Positions 1 to 11,960 of a stretch of 64,000 nt of DNA are shown piece by piece. Below the pieces are notes generated by a model. The model worked only from the letters and a program-made list of their open reading frames with translations, had not been told where the DNA came from and did not search any database. A program made the position numbers and the translations under genes. The stretch lies in NCBI GenBank assembly GCA_963691655.1, contig OY829328.1, positions 29,221,890-29,285,889 on the forward strand. Direction: 5' to 3'. Numbering within the stretch: the first letter of the stretch is position 1; every line of letters starts with the position of its first letter. This DNA is from Toxonevra muliebris (taxonomy: Eukaryota; Arthropoda; Insecta; Diptera; Pallopteridae).

Positions 1-50
1 GTTTTATCATCATCCACGAATTACTCGATTTTCAAAAATTTGATGTTAGG

Positions 51-77
51 TCTTTAGCAAATTAAGGTAACGGTATG
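51..77 (+). repeat. Dispersed 27-bp motif, copy 1
   Basis: The core TAGCAAATTAAGGTAACG occurs here and, in the same orientation, at about 44017-44040 and 49501-49528, each time after a GGNCTT-like lead. It lies just left of the Tc1-like relic. Its function or parent element is not recognised. Confidence 0.5.
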
Positions 78-250
78 TATTTCTCGGTTTTTTTTTTTAC
101 TTTGTTATAAGTAAATCGCATTTTCTTTCAAAACTGAAAAATGTTTGAAAAACAAAAAAATTATACTAAAAAATAAATCCAGAACTTTTGGACTACTTGT
201 CATTTGAAGATAACTGTTAAACTTCACTTTTAAATTTTTACTCAAATATA

Positions 251-1824
251 CACTGGCGGTCACAAAAACCGCCCCACCCACCAATTTCAAAAAAATCGTT
301 TAAAATGGAACTTAAACCTGATTTTGTTGTAGTGAATGCAATTTTGCTTTTATTTTTGGGAACAAAATGAACAAAATTGCAAAAGAAACATCACAAATTT
401 TATTACTTTTTATTTAAAACAAAAATATGGAAGAAATTTCACGTTTCTGAGGGTATTGATTAAAAGTATGTAAAAATAAAAATATTATCATTTTTTGAAG
501 GTGTAAACTAAGATTAATTTGTTTCATAATAGAGTCATAAGCAAAATTGTTTAGTTTGATGGTGCCCGTATCTTAGCCTTTTTTATGGTCGTTATCTTGA
601 ATGGCATAGAGTCGACAAGCACTTTAAGGGTATCATTCGTTATTTTTTTGATACTAAACTTTTTTCAGAACTCAAACAAGGGGTTTTTATTCTTTGGCAT
701 GTTTTGAGCAACTTTCCGTTTCATTATATAACAGAGGTGCCTTATCGAACTTAAACCGCGCGAGCTACTTGATCATTCCCGCCTGTAAATTCTAACATCA
801 TCGAAAACATTTTGAATCTGCAAACAAATAAGAATAAATAATCTAACTTTTTTACTATTTTTAAAGTTATCAAACATTAGGCATTAATTATTAACTAAAC
901 CTTGCCAATTTGGCGTAATAATATGCCGCAGAAGTCGTCCGGAAAAATAACGTTATTAATGAGCGAAAGCATACTACAATTGGCTTACAGCAATTGCTCC
1001 ATAAAACTTTAGCCATATTTTTGGGTGTTCACAGTCCCTTCAATATAGTATAAGGGACTCATCCAAACTATCTGACTTTGTGGGAATTTGACTATTTTCA
1101 CTACACAGTTAACCTTCTATTGTTCTATATCTGAGCGACGCACGTACCGAAGATTAAATTCTCACAGTAAATTGAGTTTAATTTGCCCGATCATATAACT
1201 TTTCTCGAGTCTGGCAGAGTTCAATTGCTGTAGTTTTTAGTCTTTGTCAGGCGATTTGTTTCCATCCATTTTGTCAACAACGACTTTTTGGCTGATCGTC
1301 TCCTATACAGACCGAACTTTTGTTTCTTTCTGCGTAAGGTTTCGAAATTTATATTCACGTTGTAATAGCTCTTTAGCTCAGTCCTTATTGTGACTGCACT
1401 TTTGAATCGATAATTTATGGTTCTCTTTCAGGTTATGCCATTTTCTTTCGTATTTGTCTTCCATAGCCTTCTTGATCCTTTTGTCCTTTCAAGCGGGTAC
1501 AAATTGCCTTTCTGGATCAGCCCAACAGCAGTCGAATGTAGGCATCAGATTTCTTCAGGTATTTAACTTTATGACACTCCTTGATACCTAAGAACAAAAA
1601 TTTCGACGTTTTGGCGGTGCGACAATTGTTTAGACTTTGCAGTTGTTTTTGGCACTTTTTCAAAAAATCTTCTTTTCGCCAAACAAACGCAATTAAAAGT
1701 GGTACATCCCGCTTAAATACATTCTTAAAACATAAATAAGGGAAGCGAAATTTGTGCAAAGTTAGGAAATATTACCGAAATTGCAGCTGTATTGCAAGTG
1801 TTGCGGTTTTTGTGACCGCCAGTG
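251..1824 (-). mobile_element. Tc1-like DNA transposon relic
   Basis: Perfect 22-bp terminal inverted repeats begin CACTGGCGGTCACAAAAACC at 251 and end with its complement at 1824. Both are flanked by TA (249-250 and 1825-1826), the Tc1/mariner target duplication. On the minus strand near 1365-1240 a frame reads ETLRRKKQKFGLYRRRSAKK followed by SLLTK, which fits the helix-turn-helix linker region of Tc1 transposases. A PDD-containing block follows near 950-905. The reading frame is broken many times, so this is a dead copy. The superfamily call rests on TIR, TA and this block; the exact family is not known. Confidence 0.75.
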
Positions 1825-1827
1825 TAA

Positions 1828-4145
1828 TTAGATTTTACAAAAGAATTTATTAGTTTATTTGAAGGAATCCAATTACGTAGAAAACAAACAGAAAACCAAA
1901 ATTCGATATATTCTACAGCAAAGTTTCTGTGTTATTTGAGAGGTTCTGCCTTAAGTTTATCTTTTCCATTTTCACTTTTCGTTTTTACTTTTTCATTTAA
2001 TTTAGGAATTTAGGTACATACTACTACGATTTGATATGATACATTTAATTGAGGTATGGAAAAGGTAATAAAATCAAACTATATTAAATTGAGATATATA
2101 AATATATAAGAATTGTGGGTGCTGCCTCAATTTTATTTTTGAGCAAATATTGTGTGATTCAAGGAGAGCAAAAAACCAACATTTACATTTTTCTTGCCAA
2201 AATATTTTTGTTAGTTCCTTTATTTATTTTGTCATAGCAAATTTTTAGAATACTCCTTCTGGCTTAACAGAAGAATATAGAATTTGTTTTAGCATATTTT
2301 ACAATTTTAATATGTTAACCAAAGAATTTTGACAAGTCCACAACGTGGCGGTCAGTTTATAAGCTCAACATTTTTATGCTTCTTGCCTATGTAACAAAAA
2401 GAAAGTACACAAAAATTAAATATTCATCTAAGAAAGAATGTGACTAGTAAAATAACTTTACTTTAGTATGATTTGGAAAAAATGTGTTATGACGATGTGC
2501 TTCCATTGTATGTACATAGCTATGTACTCTTTTAAACAATATGCAACAACAATCATCATCGTCATCCATCTCCTATTGCATTGCATGCAAGCGTATAAAC
2601 GAACTAGCAGCAAATGAACGTTGTCAGAATATGCCACTTCAGCGTCACCTTTGACCACTCAAACCACACGGAATTTATGAGAGTTGACAAAGTGTATGTA
2701 TTCCCTTTCTATCTATTTTTATACATATTTTCTAGTTGAAGAATACCCAGAGATGCCCGTAAAATACAAAATGGAAACATTTTGTATATGCTGCTTTAAA
2801 CCAATGTTGCCGCTTAAAGTCAGTAAAATCTAGAAAAGTTTTTTCAATGTAAAATGGTGGCACAAAAAAGGACTATTACTCACTGTTCAAATATTTTGTT
2901 CTTCATCTTGATTTGAACATTTTTTGATCCCTAAATCTATGAGTCAGCCCTAGCATCGTTTATATACAAAGATACAATTATACATATGTAAATATGTATA
3001 AAGTCCTCACTGCCAGCTAGTACTTGCGTAAATACCCCGAATATCCTTTTCAATGCATGTTGAAATTGCTTGATGCCACAACACTGGCAACATGAACACT
3101 GTCTGTTTACCTACCTTGCCTTCCTTTGTATAACATTTTTCTTTGTTTTTCTTTTTGATTGCTAATGAAATCATCTTTTTCAATGAGTTTATGCTACGTT
3201 ATGCTGTAAAATGTGGCATTGCGGTGTGTGTTACTCTATTGGACAATATAGGCAATCACACATATTTAAAACTTTAACGACATGGAATTCAATATATTCA
3301 TTTAAATATACAGTTTTGGTCAAAAGTCTGAGAGGCCCCAATATATTGCCTATAGCTGTAATGGCGTATCGAATATATGACTCCCCCAATGCCAGATAAA
3401 CTTGCCATAGCACTAAATGATTACTGCAGTAGCTCAGACATCGGAGCATGTAATACGGTTTTCCCAACTACTACTTTTTAAAGTTCGCTGATGTGTGAAT
3501 GCCATTTTAAGTGTTTATTGAGTTCAATGTAGTTTTCACACGAGTTGCATGGTATGCCTGCGCTAGTCGCTCGATTATGTAGGCAATATGTGACGTTGAA
3601 TTTTACTGAGATGTCAGAATACGTAAAATATAGATAAGTTTTGTTTTATTCGCATTTATTGCAAGTCCATTGTCGTGTCGAACTTTCTTAGCAATATTAT
3701 AGTCGCCGCATTGAGATGGCGATGCGTCACCACTATTGCTGTATCATCTGTATAAGCATAAATAATTCAGTTTTTTTTTAATATTTTAACATGCTGTTAG
3801 CATACATGATTTATAAAAGTGGTCTCAATTTGATAATATTTGTTGGAAGTATTGCTATCGACCAGAAGTTATTGGCCATTCAACAGAATACAGTATGTGG
3901 GAACGGATTTGGGAGTGGTTGCCTTTACTACATGTCCATTACCGACCTCTAAGGCGTCTTAAAGAGCAAAACAGTTTTAGAATGTTTGTTCATGGGCAGT
4001 ATAATCAAAATTGTATTCAGAGTTGCCACGGCCTAAAAAATTTTGTAATCAAAAATGTAAACAATTTGAAAAAAATGTTAACACACATATATAGTAGTAA
4101 TTAGACAGGGAATGCTTATATAGGGGTGATTTAAAAAAAAAATTT
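1828..4145. other. Intergenic region, no gene seen
   Basis: AT-rich DNA with only short stop-bounded frames. I see no splice-linked coding exon, RNA gene or clear transposon end here. A stretch near 3260-3420 has long frames on both strands, which is typical of chance. Confidence 0.5.
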
Positions 4146-4146
4146 G

Positions 4147-5395
4147 ACCCGTGGTTCATTTCCATACGGAGCCGACAATTTTTTTTTTTTAAACCAGTTA
4201 AATATTTTGTTTATAAACTTTCTTGGCTCCACATGGAAGCCTAATGTAATTAAAACAGCAAACGATTCTATTATGTACTTATGTAGTGTTAATGTCTTGG
4301 TTCCAGCGTGACCGTTATGAGACTAAAGTTGCAATTTGCAACCTTTTTGACTGCTTGGAGACTTTGACACGACTTTTCAAAAATACCCAAAATTTGGGAC
4401 TTTTTTTAAAATCCTTGCAACTTTTGAGACTTTTTTGCAAAAAGTGTGATATTCACATAAAACAATACGAAAAATCCATTGCCTTTAACTTGAAAGTTCG
4501 CAACACTAATTACATACATAGTTTTTAGTTGCAACACTGTCGTTTTATAAGATTTTTTACAACTTATTGCTATTTTCAAATTTGCCACACTGACTTAGGG
4601 AAAATTGTTTAGCCAATTAAAAGTTCACAAATGATAGATAGTTTGTACTGAAAAATTCTAAGGTTCTGTATTCAAATTTTTTTAGACTCGAGAAAATGCG
4701 ATTTTTTAGTCTTTTTTCAAAATGGAACGGTAATCGGTAGAGGTAAATTTTTGGAGGTGTACAACAACTTTTTTTCGTGAAGCACCTTAATATATTAATT
4801 ACTTGGGATAATTGATTTTTTTTTTTTACTTTCAATACATCAATACATTTTTTTTTATATGCAAACTGCTGTGAAATGAAATAAATGTTCCTTTTATTAA
4901 AAAAAAAATTGGATGACACTTTTTTACTCTCAGTGACAGTGAAATTTATCAACGGCCACGCTGCTTGGTCCTAATCTAATGCAAAAATTCTGTATTTACA
5001 TTATTCTGGGAAATATGTACCTAGAAGGTCATTCTAATGTTCTAGGACTCTTCATAATTTTTAACAAGACACATTTTCACCAAAAATAGTATAATAGTTC
5101 TCAACGGTGTTTTTTTATCAGCCATTTATGGAAAAAGAGGGTTTAAAATCCGATTTTCAAGAGGAAGGGTAAGAGTTGGAAAAGTGTATATTGTTTATCT
5201 CTTTGTGCTTAACAACTTTGCATCAGACATAAAATTCGTATCTGCTGAAATAAACAAATTTCTTAATAGCCCCTGAAGATCCCATTTTCCGACTTCAGGT
5301 CATTGTGGGAGACCTAGATGTGATGGAGAAAAACTGTGTACGCAGTCGTGATCAGCGACACCAAATTACTGTAAAACCATTGGAAGATCTCTCGA
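4147..5395 (-). repeat. Dispersed repeat family A, copy 1, interrupted by a hAT-like insertion
   Basis: About 570 bp of this block (4147-4303 plus 4964-5395) aligns as the reverse complement of 58310-58880. Examples are TTCAAGAGGAAGGGTAAGAG at 5156 onward and the imperfect hairpin TCCATACGGAGCC..GGCTCCACATGGA at 4147-4235. The two copies are diverged but collinear, apart from the 660-bp insertion at 4304-4963. On the minus strand the copy begins with a frame reading MADKKT, as in the other copy, but it soon meets stops. The family identity is unknown. Confidence 0.75.
4304..4963. mobile_element. hAT-like nonautonomous element (660 bp)
   Basis: Imperfect TIRs are CAGCGTGACCGTT at the left and CAGCGTGGCCGTT (complement of the right end). 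The flanks CTTGGTTC (4296-4303) and CTTGGTCC (4964-4971) are an 8-bp target duplication with one change. The homologous repeat at 58.7 kb has a single, uninterrupted CTTGGTTC (complement of 58731-58738), so it shows the empty site. A CAG start and 8-bp duplication fit the hAT superfamily. No transposase frame is present. Confidence 0.7.
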
Positions 5396-6120
5396 AAATT
5401 TGGAAACTACTCGTTGGTGTTTGTTTTGTTATTTGTGTATGCAGATAATTCATTAGATAATTCTGAGAAATGCCGTTACTCATGTCTTCTCTCTCATTTG
5501 TTATTTACTCCCGCTTAAGCAATGATTTTCACAACGATGAATGCAATGCTTTGTTCAATGAGCGTATTTTGAAAAACTTCCGACGCTAATATTTTGGGAT
5601 TGACTTAACCGATTTTAAATCTGATAATTTTTGGCTAACCTACTCGTCAAGCTCTTTAAATTGATATCGTAGCACTTCTAGATCTACTGGAATAAAATTG
5701 TAGTTACACTAATAAATGTATAGATAATAGGAAAAAATTTTTAGTTTAGTATTTTATGCGAAATCCAGGAAAATTAAGATATTTTCCGACATTTTATTTA
5801 TTCAGTTTCAGTTCAATTCGAAAGATCTATGGCTCCCTGGCTAGCTATTTTATTGCTCTATGTAATTTAAATTCATTTACACTTGGAAAATCTCAGGTGT
5901 TTTTGTCAATATCCAGCTGAAGCTCAATTTTCATCTGGCAACCCTACCTGAAATAAAGATATCAAATTAAAATTCCATTTCTATTTGTCTGATGTTCTTG
6001 TGATAAGATGTAATTGAAATTTGATTATACGTAAGAAATATTGCGTAATGAATAGGAGCGCATTAGGCAGAAGATAATTATCGAAGTAATAAGTTCCTTA
6101 GCATTACAATATAATGTTTG
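5396..6120. other. Upstream region of ionotropic receptor A
   Basis: No coding sequence seen. Presumably it holds the 5' flank of the receptor gene; only the candidate core promoter listed separately is recognisable. Confidence 0.4.
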
Positions 6121-6160
6121 TATAATATTAACTTCAATTGTCTTTAGTCGCTTTCACAGT
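6121..6160 (+). promoter_or_regulatory. Candidate core promoter of receptor A (TATA plus Inr-like)
   Basis: TATAATA at 6121-6127 is followed about 33 bp later by TCACAGT (6154-6160), which resembles the arthropod initiator. It lies about 60 bp before the ATG at 6219. In AT-rich DNA such pairs occur by chance, so this is tentative. Confidence 0.3.
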
Positions 6161-6218
6161 CTTACGGAATTACAATATTGATTTCACCATAAATCCGAAA
6201 ATATCAATTTAGTCGAGT

Positions 6219-8159
6219 ATGTTACAAATTCATCAAAAAAATTTAATACTTTTACTACAAGTTTGTGTTATTTTAACATTTCCTGCATCAAATCTAACAC
6301 AATCTAAAGGGGATTTCTTAAAATTTCTTAATAAATTAAAACTTGAAGACAATTTTGAGACATTGGTCATATATTCAACAAATGCCTCTAAATCTTGTAT
6401 GGAAGATCATGATATCAAGTTATTTAATATGCCGGTTCTGCTACCACCTGACACTTCGAGCCATAAACATCAAACAACAGATGCTTACTTTAATCATCAG
6501 ATGCTTGTTATATATTGCATGCATGATCAGGTCATGCCCACCAATTCGCTGCAAAATCTATTAAATTTCCTGGGGCACATGAGAAGCACAAACATTGTTT
6601 TTTACTGGAGTAATATACCATACAACAAAAAACGAGATAACGATCAATTACTGCAACTATTTGAATACTGTCAGCGCAATTATCTACTGAATGTCATCAG
6701 TATCTTTCAGGATTTTGTCACGAGTATGCACTTTTATACCTATACACAATTTCCGACATTTCAAATGGAACAAAAGCAAGTAATGCATGAAATGTGTTTT
6801 CCAAATCGTTTGGCCGATCTGAGAGGGGCCACTGTACGCATAATGCCCGATCAAATTGAACCACGTTCTTTAGTATATCGTGATGAAAATGGTCATATAC
6901 AAATTAGTGGTTATGCTGCAAGAGTGATACGAAGGTTTGCCGAAAAGCACAATGCTACATTAGTCTTTCCACTGCCAGTGGATCCGGCAAACATATTTCC
7001 TTTTGATATATTGTTTGAGATGGTATGGAACGGTACACTCGATACGGTAATAGGTCTGGGGAGTGTTGCTGGCCTCCGTGATCATTTTGGATTTTCTAAT
7101 GTTCTCGAACAGTCGACATGGAGTCCAATGCTACCGCTACTAAAGCGAGCAACCGCTAGTGATACATTTTTGGTAATTTTCAAATCAGGTTTTATGTTTA
7201 TTAGTGTGTTGATATTATTCAGTTTTTCCGTACTGCTGACATTTGAGCGCATTTTATCAAATTTACAAGGAAAACAGGAAAGAAGCCAACTTATTACCAT
7301 ACAATTCCTACAAAATTTTGTAGGGATAGTAACTGTAGTAACATTACGCGGTTTATTGGGACAAGTGATATCTCACCAAGCGTTAATATCACGAACGTTT
7401 CTTAAAAAATTCATATGCGTTTTCTTATTTCTAGCGGGAATGTATATCAGCACAATTTTCATTGCATATTTACAATCGTATTTCACAAGAGCCCCGAAAT
7501 TGAAAGAGATCACAACTTTTGCAGAACTTTTAGCATCAAATATAAAAATAAAATTACAAGCGCCAACATATAAGGTTTTGTCTAATTTCACTGGTATTGA
7601 ATTTTGGCATAAATATCACCGAATATTCGAGCCTACCGATAATATCAGCCTCTATCATAAAGAACACAATTCAATGGATCCCAAATATGGATACTCTGTT
7701 TTCGATGGACAGTGGCGTGTTATATCAGAGCGGCAATCACGTTTAGCATGCCCACTTTTCTACATTAACGAGGACATGTACTTTAGCAAATCAGTGCTTT
7801 TAAGTTTTCCACTATATGAACATTCCATATATCGCTCAGCGCTTAATGACTTAATATCGGAATTACATACATCTGGTATATTTCGTTATTGGTGGAATCA
7901 GATTTACAATGATATGTTGATTGCAGGAAAGATTAAAGTACGCATAGATAAAAAATTAGTAGACGTAGACAGTTTAACTATGTTAGAATTCTATGTGATA
8001 TGGTGGTTATATGCTACATGTATGATTGTTTCATTTATTTCATTCGTAATAGAGATTATCTGGTTTAGAAGAAGGCAGCAATTGAAAAAGCGGAGATTAG
8101 AAAAGCCGATATTAGGAAAGCCGAGATTAGGAAAGCGGAGATTAAGAAAGCGGTATTAA
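6219..8159 (+). CDS. Divergent ionotropic receptor A (chemosensory IR)
   Basis: A single-exon ORF encodes 646 residues related to the variant ionotropic glutamate receptors that act as ligand-gated cation channels in insect chemosensory neurons. A hydrophobic leader spans about residues 8-22. The first half of the ligand-binding region includes FPNRL (195-199), EPRSLVYRD and ISGYAARVIRRFAEKHNATL. TM1 is at about 317-342, the pore loop and TLRGLLGQ at about 363-382, TM2 at about 397-420, the second ligand-binding half contains YRSALNDLISELHTSGIF, and TM3 is at about 592-616. Length and layout match divergent insect IRs. The intronless structure and sequence feel recall the Drosophila IR20a clade (Ir52/Ir56/Ir94-like taste receptors); that placement is inference. 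The C-terminus is odd: 30 residues rich in Lys/Arg, encoded by tandem 15-bp repeats. It is a paralog of the receptor at 61829-63667. Confidence 0.92.
   Translation: MLQIHQKNLILLLQVCVILTFPASNLTQSKGDFLKFLNKLKLEDNFETLVIYSTNASKSCMEDHDIKLFNMPVLLPPDTSSHKHQTTDAYFNHQMLVIYCMHDQVMPTNSLQNLLNFLGHMRSTNIVFYWSNIPYNKKRDNDQLLQLFEYCQRNYLLNVISIFQDFVTSMHFYTYTQFPTFQMEQKQVMHEMCFPNRLADLRGATVRIMPDQIEPRSLVYRDENGHIQISGYAARVIRRFAEKHNATLVFPLPVDPANIFPFDILFEMVWNGTLDTVIGLGSVAGLRDHFGFSNVLEQSTWSPMLPLLKRATASDTFLVIFKSGFMFISVLILFSFSVLLTFERILSNLQGKQERSQLITIQFLQNFVGIVTVVTLRGLLGQVISHQALISRTFLKKFICVFLFLAGMYISTIFIAYLQSYFTRAPKLKEITTFAELLASNIKIKLQAPTYKVLSNFTGIEFWHKYHRIFEPTDNISLYHKEHNSMDPKYGYSVFDGQWRVISERQSRLACPLFYINEDMYFSKSVLLSFPLYEHSIYRSALNDLISELHTSGIFRYWWNQIYNDMLIAGKIKVRIDKKLVDVDSLTMLEFYVIWWLYATCMIVSFISFVIEIIWFRRRQQLKKRRLEKPILGKPRLGKRRLRKRY
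8086..8159 (+). repeat. 15-bp coding minisatellite at the receptor A C-terminus
   Basis: Four full units and one partial unit of about GAAAGCGGAGATTAG run to the stop codon and encode KRRLE/KPILG/KPRLG/KRRLR/KRY. The sister receptor lacks this tail and ends eight residues after its last membrane segment, so the tail grew by repeat expansion in this copy or was lost from the other. Confidence 0.85.
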
Positions 8160-8312
8160 GTAATATTTTTTCTCTGTGTATTATTGTATCATTTATTAAG
8201 TATATCCTTGTGATTCAATTTTGATCATTTTTAAAACGCAAAAAATTATAAAATACTTGTTGTTAAAAAGCATATTAATAATCAGAGCTGGAAATTAATC
8301 GATTATTTTCGC

Positions 8313-8318
8313 AATAAA
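8313..8318 (+). terminator. Candidate poly(A) signal for receptor A
   Basis: First clear AATAAA after the receptor A stop codon, about 155 bp downstream. Confidence 0.35.
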
Positions 8319-8334
8319 TACCTATTTATGAATT

Positions 8335-8620
8335 AGGATCACTGTAATATCAATCAATCAATCAAAAAGTTATGATTACGATTATTATAACCGCAAAATT
8401 AGGAATAAGATTACTATAATCTTAATCCCAAAAAAAAATCACGACTACGATTATGTAATTAATTTTTTTTATTACTCTGTAATCCAAAGCATTTAAAAGC
8501 CAAAATATGATAATAAATTTTAAAATCAATTATGATTATTGCACAGTAAAAAATAAAACTACGATTACAGTATTCGTAAAAGTATATTACGGGTAATTTA
8601 ATCATAATAAAAAAAAAATT
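8335..8620. repeat. Degenerate ATTACGATTAT-type low-complexity tract
   Basis: Short words such as GATTACGATTA, AATCAATC and TTACTATAATC recur imperfectly across about 280 bp. It looks like slippage-derived cryptic simple sequence. Confidence 0.6.
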
Positions 8621-8649
8621 GTGTCACTATTATTTTGTCACCTAAGGCC

Positions 8650-10463
8650 ATTAGGGTGGTCCTTATATTTGAACTTTCTAAAAGCTTAGCTCCCGAACAC
8701 CTATTTTGTTTCAATCACTAAAGAAACAATCTGTGCAAAATTTGAGCACAATCGGACAACTGTGAGGCGGTCCTAATCGACCATGAAGTTGTACATTGTC
8801 GCCTGGAAAGCCATTTTTTAGACAAATCAATTCTTCGTTCATGAATTTCTTGAACAAACTCCTTTCCATGAAGAAACAACAGCGAGATGATTAGCCAGAA
8901 TTGTTAGAGTTATCTCATAAAGAGAAGAAATCTCAAAAAGAATTTGTATTTTTCTTGCTCGAGTGTACGTTCGAACCTGGTTTCTATCACCAGATGGAAT
9001 CAAAGCACCTTATCATTACTTTTTGACACATGAAGTCAATTGATAAATTATTAGGATATTGATCGAGAAATCAGATAGGTGCTGCGGAAAAATTTCTGAC
9101 ACACCTCGAGTACTTAGCTCCCTAAACTGTGGCTCTATCATTATTTAATGAAAATGTTCGAACAGCAGATAGCACAAATAATGCTTATTTCGTATAGGAG
9201 CAGGATACAAAAAACTTGAAAAGAAAGTTGTTGTCGATGACGTTGCAGAAAAAAAATGTGAAACTCATTCAGGAATACAATAACATTTTCACAAAAAATT
9301 AAGATGAGGAACAATTTGTTTTACAAATCGTTACCGATGACCGAATAAAATACCTAACTGCTACTAAATTCTCTCTTATAGTGTGGATACACGAGAGTAA
9401 ATTTCGTTGAAATTTTGAATTTCAAATTTAGGTGAACACACGACAAAAAAGGAATTTCATTGAGAATCGAATTTCGTTTTCGACTGATTATAAGTTTGAA
9501 GAAAAATTTTTGGTGTGTTTTGTGAAAATAAAAAAAAATTGAAATGATACCTTTTAATTGAATTTGGATTGAAAGAATTTATATAGCAATTAAAGTTAAT
9601 TGGAAGGATAACAATGAGTTACTTTCCGGCTACATTATTTTATTTTTCACTCTTGCTTTTGTAAAATCTGGGGTAAAAAGGAATAACAGCTTAAGTTTAT
9701 TTTCATGTCAGCCGAGTTTAATAGCTTTGAATAGAAATATTAGAGAGACTATAGTATTTGACACTTCAAATTAAGGATCATTCTTAAAACGAAATATAGT
9801 ACTAAAAATTATTTTAAAATTCGCAGCAGTTTATTATTCATAGTCAAAAATATGTGATAAAATATTTTCCATCTTAAGTCGAGTTATGCTGTTTTTCATT
9901 TTTACCACAGAAATATTGCAAGAGCAACTGTTATGAAAACAAAGTGCAAAATGTCAAAAAAAATTTATCTTTTATTTCATCTGTTTTTTACAACAATGTA
10001 TTTGAGGGTTGCTGAGTTGCTTTCGGCTTTTCAAGTGAATTTCGTTCAAATTCTTGTGAAATTCACAATTAAATCTATAAATATTATTTCTGTAAATAAA
10101 AATACGTTTCTCCTATGTGGGCGATTAAATTTTTCATGTTGTTTCTGGAATTGTTCGAATTTACTTTTAAAAAATTTGATTCAGAATGTTTTCACACAAT
10201 TTCCTGGACGTGTCCAAATAAATTTCTCTACGAAGAAACAAGAAAATGGTTAAGATAGTTAAGACTACACCGCTTATGAACTGAGTTAATAGTTGCGTAT
10301 ACTATGTTTCAACTTCAAGACGTTTGAGGGTCACCTAGAAGTTGTCCGATGGAGCTGAAGTTTTGCATAGCCTGGGTTTTCCTTAATTGGAACCAGATTA
10401 GTGCAAGGGAGTAGCAACATTTTTACTTTTGAAAAATTACCTATAGCTAAGGGCCACCCTAAA
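8650..10463. mobile_element. Long-TIR DNA element (about 1.8 kb), with a nested MITE
   Basis: The left arm 8650-8785 (TTAGGGTGGTCCTTA) matches the reverse complement of the right arm 10325-10463 (TTTAGGGTGGCCCTTAG). The similarity runs inward for about 130 bp: GTGCAAAATTTGAGC..ATCGGACAACT on the left against ATGCAAAACTTCAGC..ATCGGACAACT on the right. No transposase is seen, so it is a nonautonomous or decayed element of unassigned family. A copy of the TAGTGCGG MITE starts inside it at 9379. Confidence 0.7.
9379..9935 (+). mobile_element. PIF/Harbinger-type MITE, degraded copy 1
   Basis: It begins TAGTGTGGATACACGAGAG after TTA (9376-9378) and continues collinear with 47155-47493: TAGGTGAACACACGAC, TTTATATAGCAATTA, and GAGTTACT before a CATTATTTTATTTTTCAC block. 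The match to the sister copy resumes near 9905-9935 (AAATATTGCAAGAGCA). The right TIR is too decayed to place, so the end is approximate. Confidence 0.6.
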
Positions 10464-11640
10464 GACCATACTATCTCAACAAGTTGGCTGTTGTCATTAT
10501 TCGATTTTGCTTGATATCAAACAAAATAAATTTAATGCAAAAAAATAAACTTGTGTTTATAGTGTCAAATATGGAAGAAATATGCACCGCCGCACAGTGG
10601 TTTGACTGTGGAAAAAAATCATTTTTTTGACGCGTCGATATTAGAAATTTTTTTCTTAATTTCTATTCATAAATATTTAATTAGCATATTAAAAAAATTG
10701 GAGGGATTAGTTCATTAAATAATTGTGGGTAAGCTGTCGAAGTTGATGAATGGATTTTGAAGCGTTTTTCGGAAGCTTTTGTTGTTTAATCTTAAAACTA
10801 TTTTTTTATATGGGTGTGTTGTATATGAAGAATATATTTGATAGATAAAAAAAAATGAGAAAAAATTTTTTTTTTTGGAAAAAAATTTTGTTTTTAGAAA
10901 CTAAATTTTCAAGATAATTCCTTAAGTTTGGTGGACCAGGTCTATCTTGCGAAGATGTGCGAAATATTCTAATATATAAAAATGTAAAATATAATTTCTT
11001 AGCTAAATAACAAAAAAAAAAATGGCTGCAGATAACTGCGGATCCCATTTTTATTAACAAAATACTAAATGCATATTGGGTAAAAACTGTGTGAAAATGT
11101 GAGTATGTGTGATATCAGTGTACTTTTAAGAGATAGACATTTTTTTGTCAAAAACAAAAAAATATGAATTAAAATGAAATGTTGAAACAGTTAAAATCAT
11201 TTTTTTATGATATTTATCTCAGTATCTTGACTGTAACGGATTTTAGAGCTATTTCAGTTTTACTGTTGTTTTGGAAGTAGGCGTGGCAGTTGACCGATCA
11301 CGCCCATTTTCATAATTTTTCTTTTCCACGACCTAAGAGAAACTCATGCCAAAAATCGTTATGCTGAGATGATTCCTTATATTTTTTCCGCACTTTGTAT
11401 GGAGTCAAACCACAGTGGCACATTTTCAGAGAAGGCAGTCAAAAATCTATAACTTTTGAAAGAGTTATTCTTTTTTAGTGCGGACCTGTGTTTTTATTGA
11501 GTACTCATTTATGAGAGAAGATACAATTGAATTCTGTAATATTTAATGATTTGTTGGAAATGATCTTGCACGAGTCCAATAAGTTATTGTTATTATGGCA
11601 TTACTTAGACAATTGGTTTGATTAAATGTATCAACAACTT
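10464..11640. other. Intergenic region, possible decayed TIR element
   Basis: CAGTGGTTTGACT at 10595-10607 and its near complement AGTCAAACCACAGTG at 11403-11417 face each other about 810 bp apart and could be worn TIRs. No target duplication or coding sequence could be confirmed. Confidence 0.3.
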
Positions 11641-11645
11641 TAAAT

Positions 11646-11960
11646 CCCCATTGACTCCAATTGACTTCAATTGACTCCAATTGACTTCAAATCGCTAATT
11701 GGCTCCAAATGACTTCAATTGATTTTAAATCCCAATTAACTCCAAGTGACTTCAAATGGCTCCAATTGACTTCAAAATCGCAAAGACTTCAAGTAACTTC
11801 AAATTACAATTGACTCCAAGTAGCAGCATGTGAAGGATATTCAAGTGACTCCAAGTGTCTTCAAAGCAGTCATGATTTAGAAGTCATAAGATTTGCGTTC
11901 CCATGATTTCAAAAAAAGATTGCATTTCATTGACTCCAAAAAAAAAATTTTCTAAATGAA
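11646..11960. repeat. Degenerate decamer tandem tract (TTGACTCCAA / TTGACTTCAA)
   Basis: About 300 bp built from imperfect 10-bp units alternating TTGACTTCAA, TTGACTCCAA and ATGGCTCCAA, decaying to the right. No coding frame spans it. Confidence 0.85.

Noticed and set aside
11646..11960. CRISPR-like regular repeat array
   Set aside because: The units are contiguous degenerate decamers without spacers, in a eukaryotic genome.
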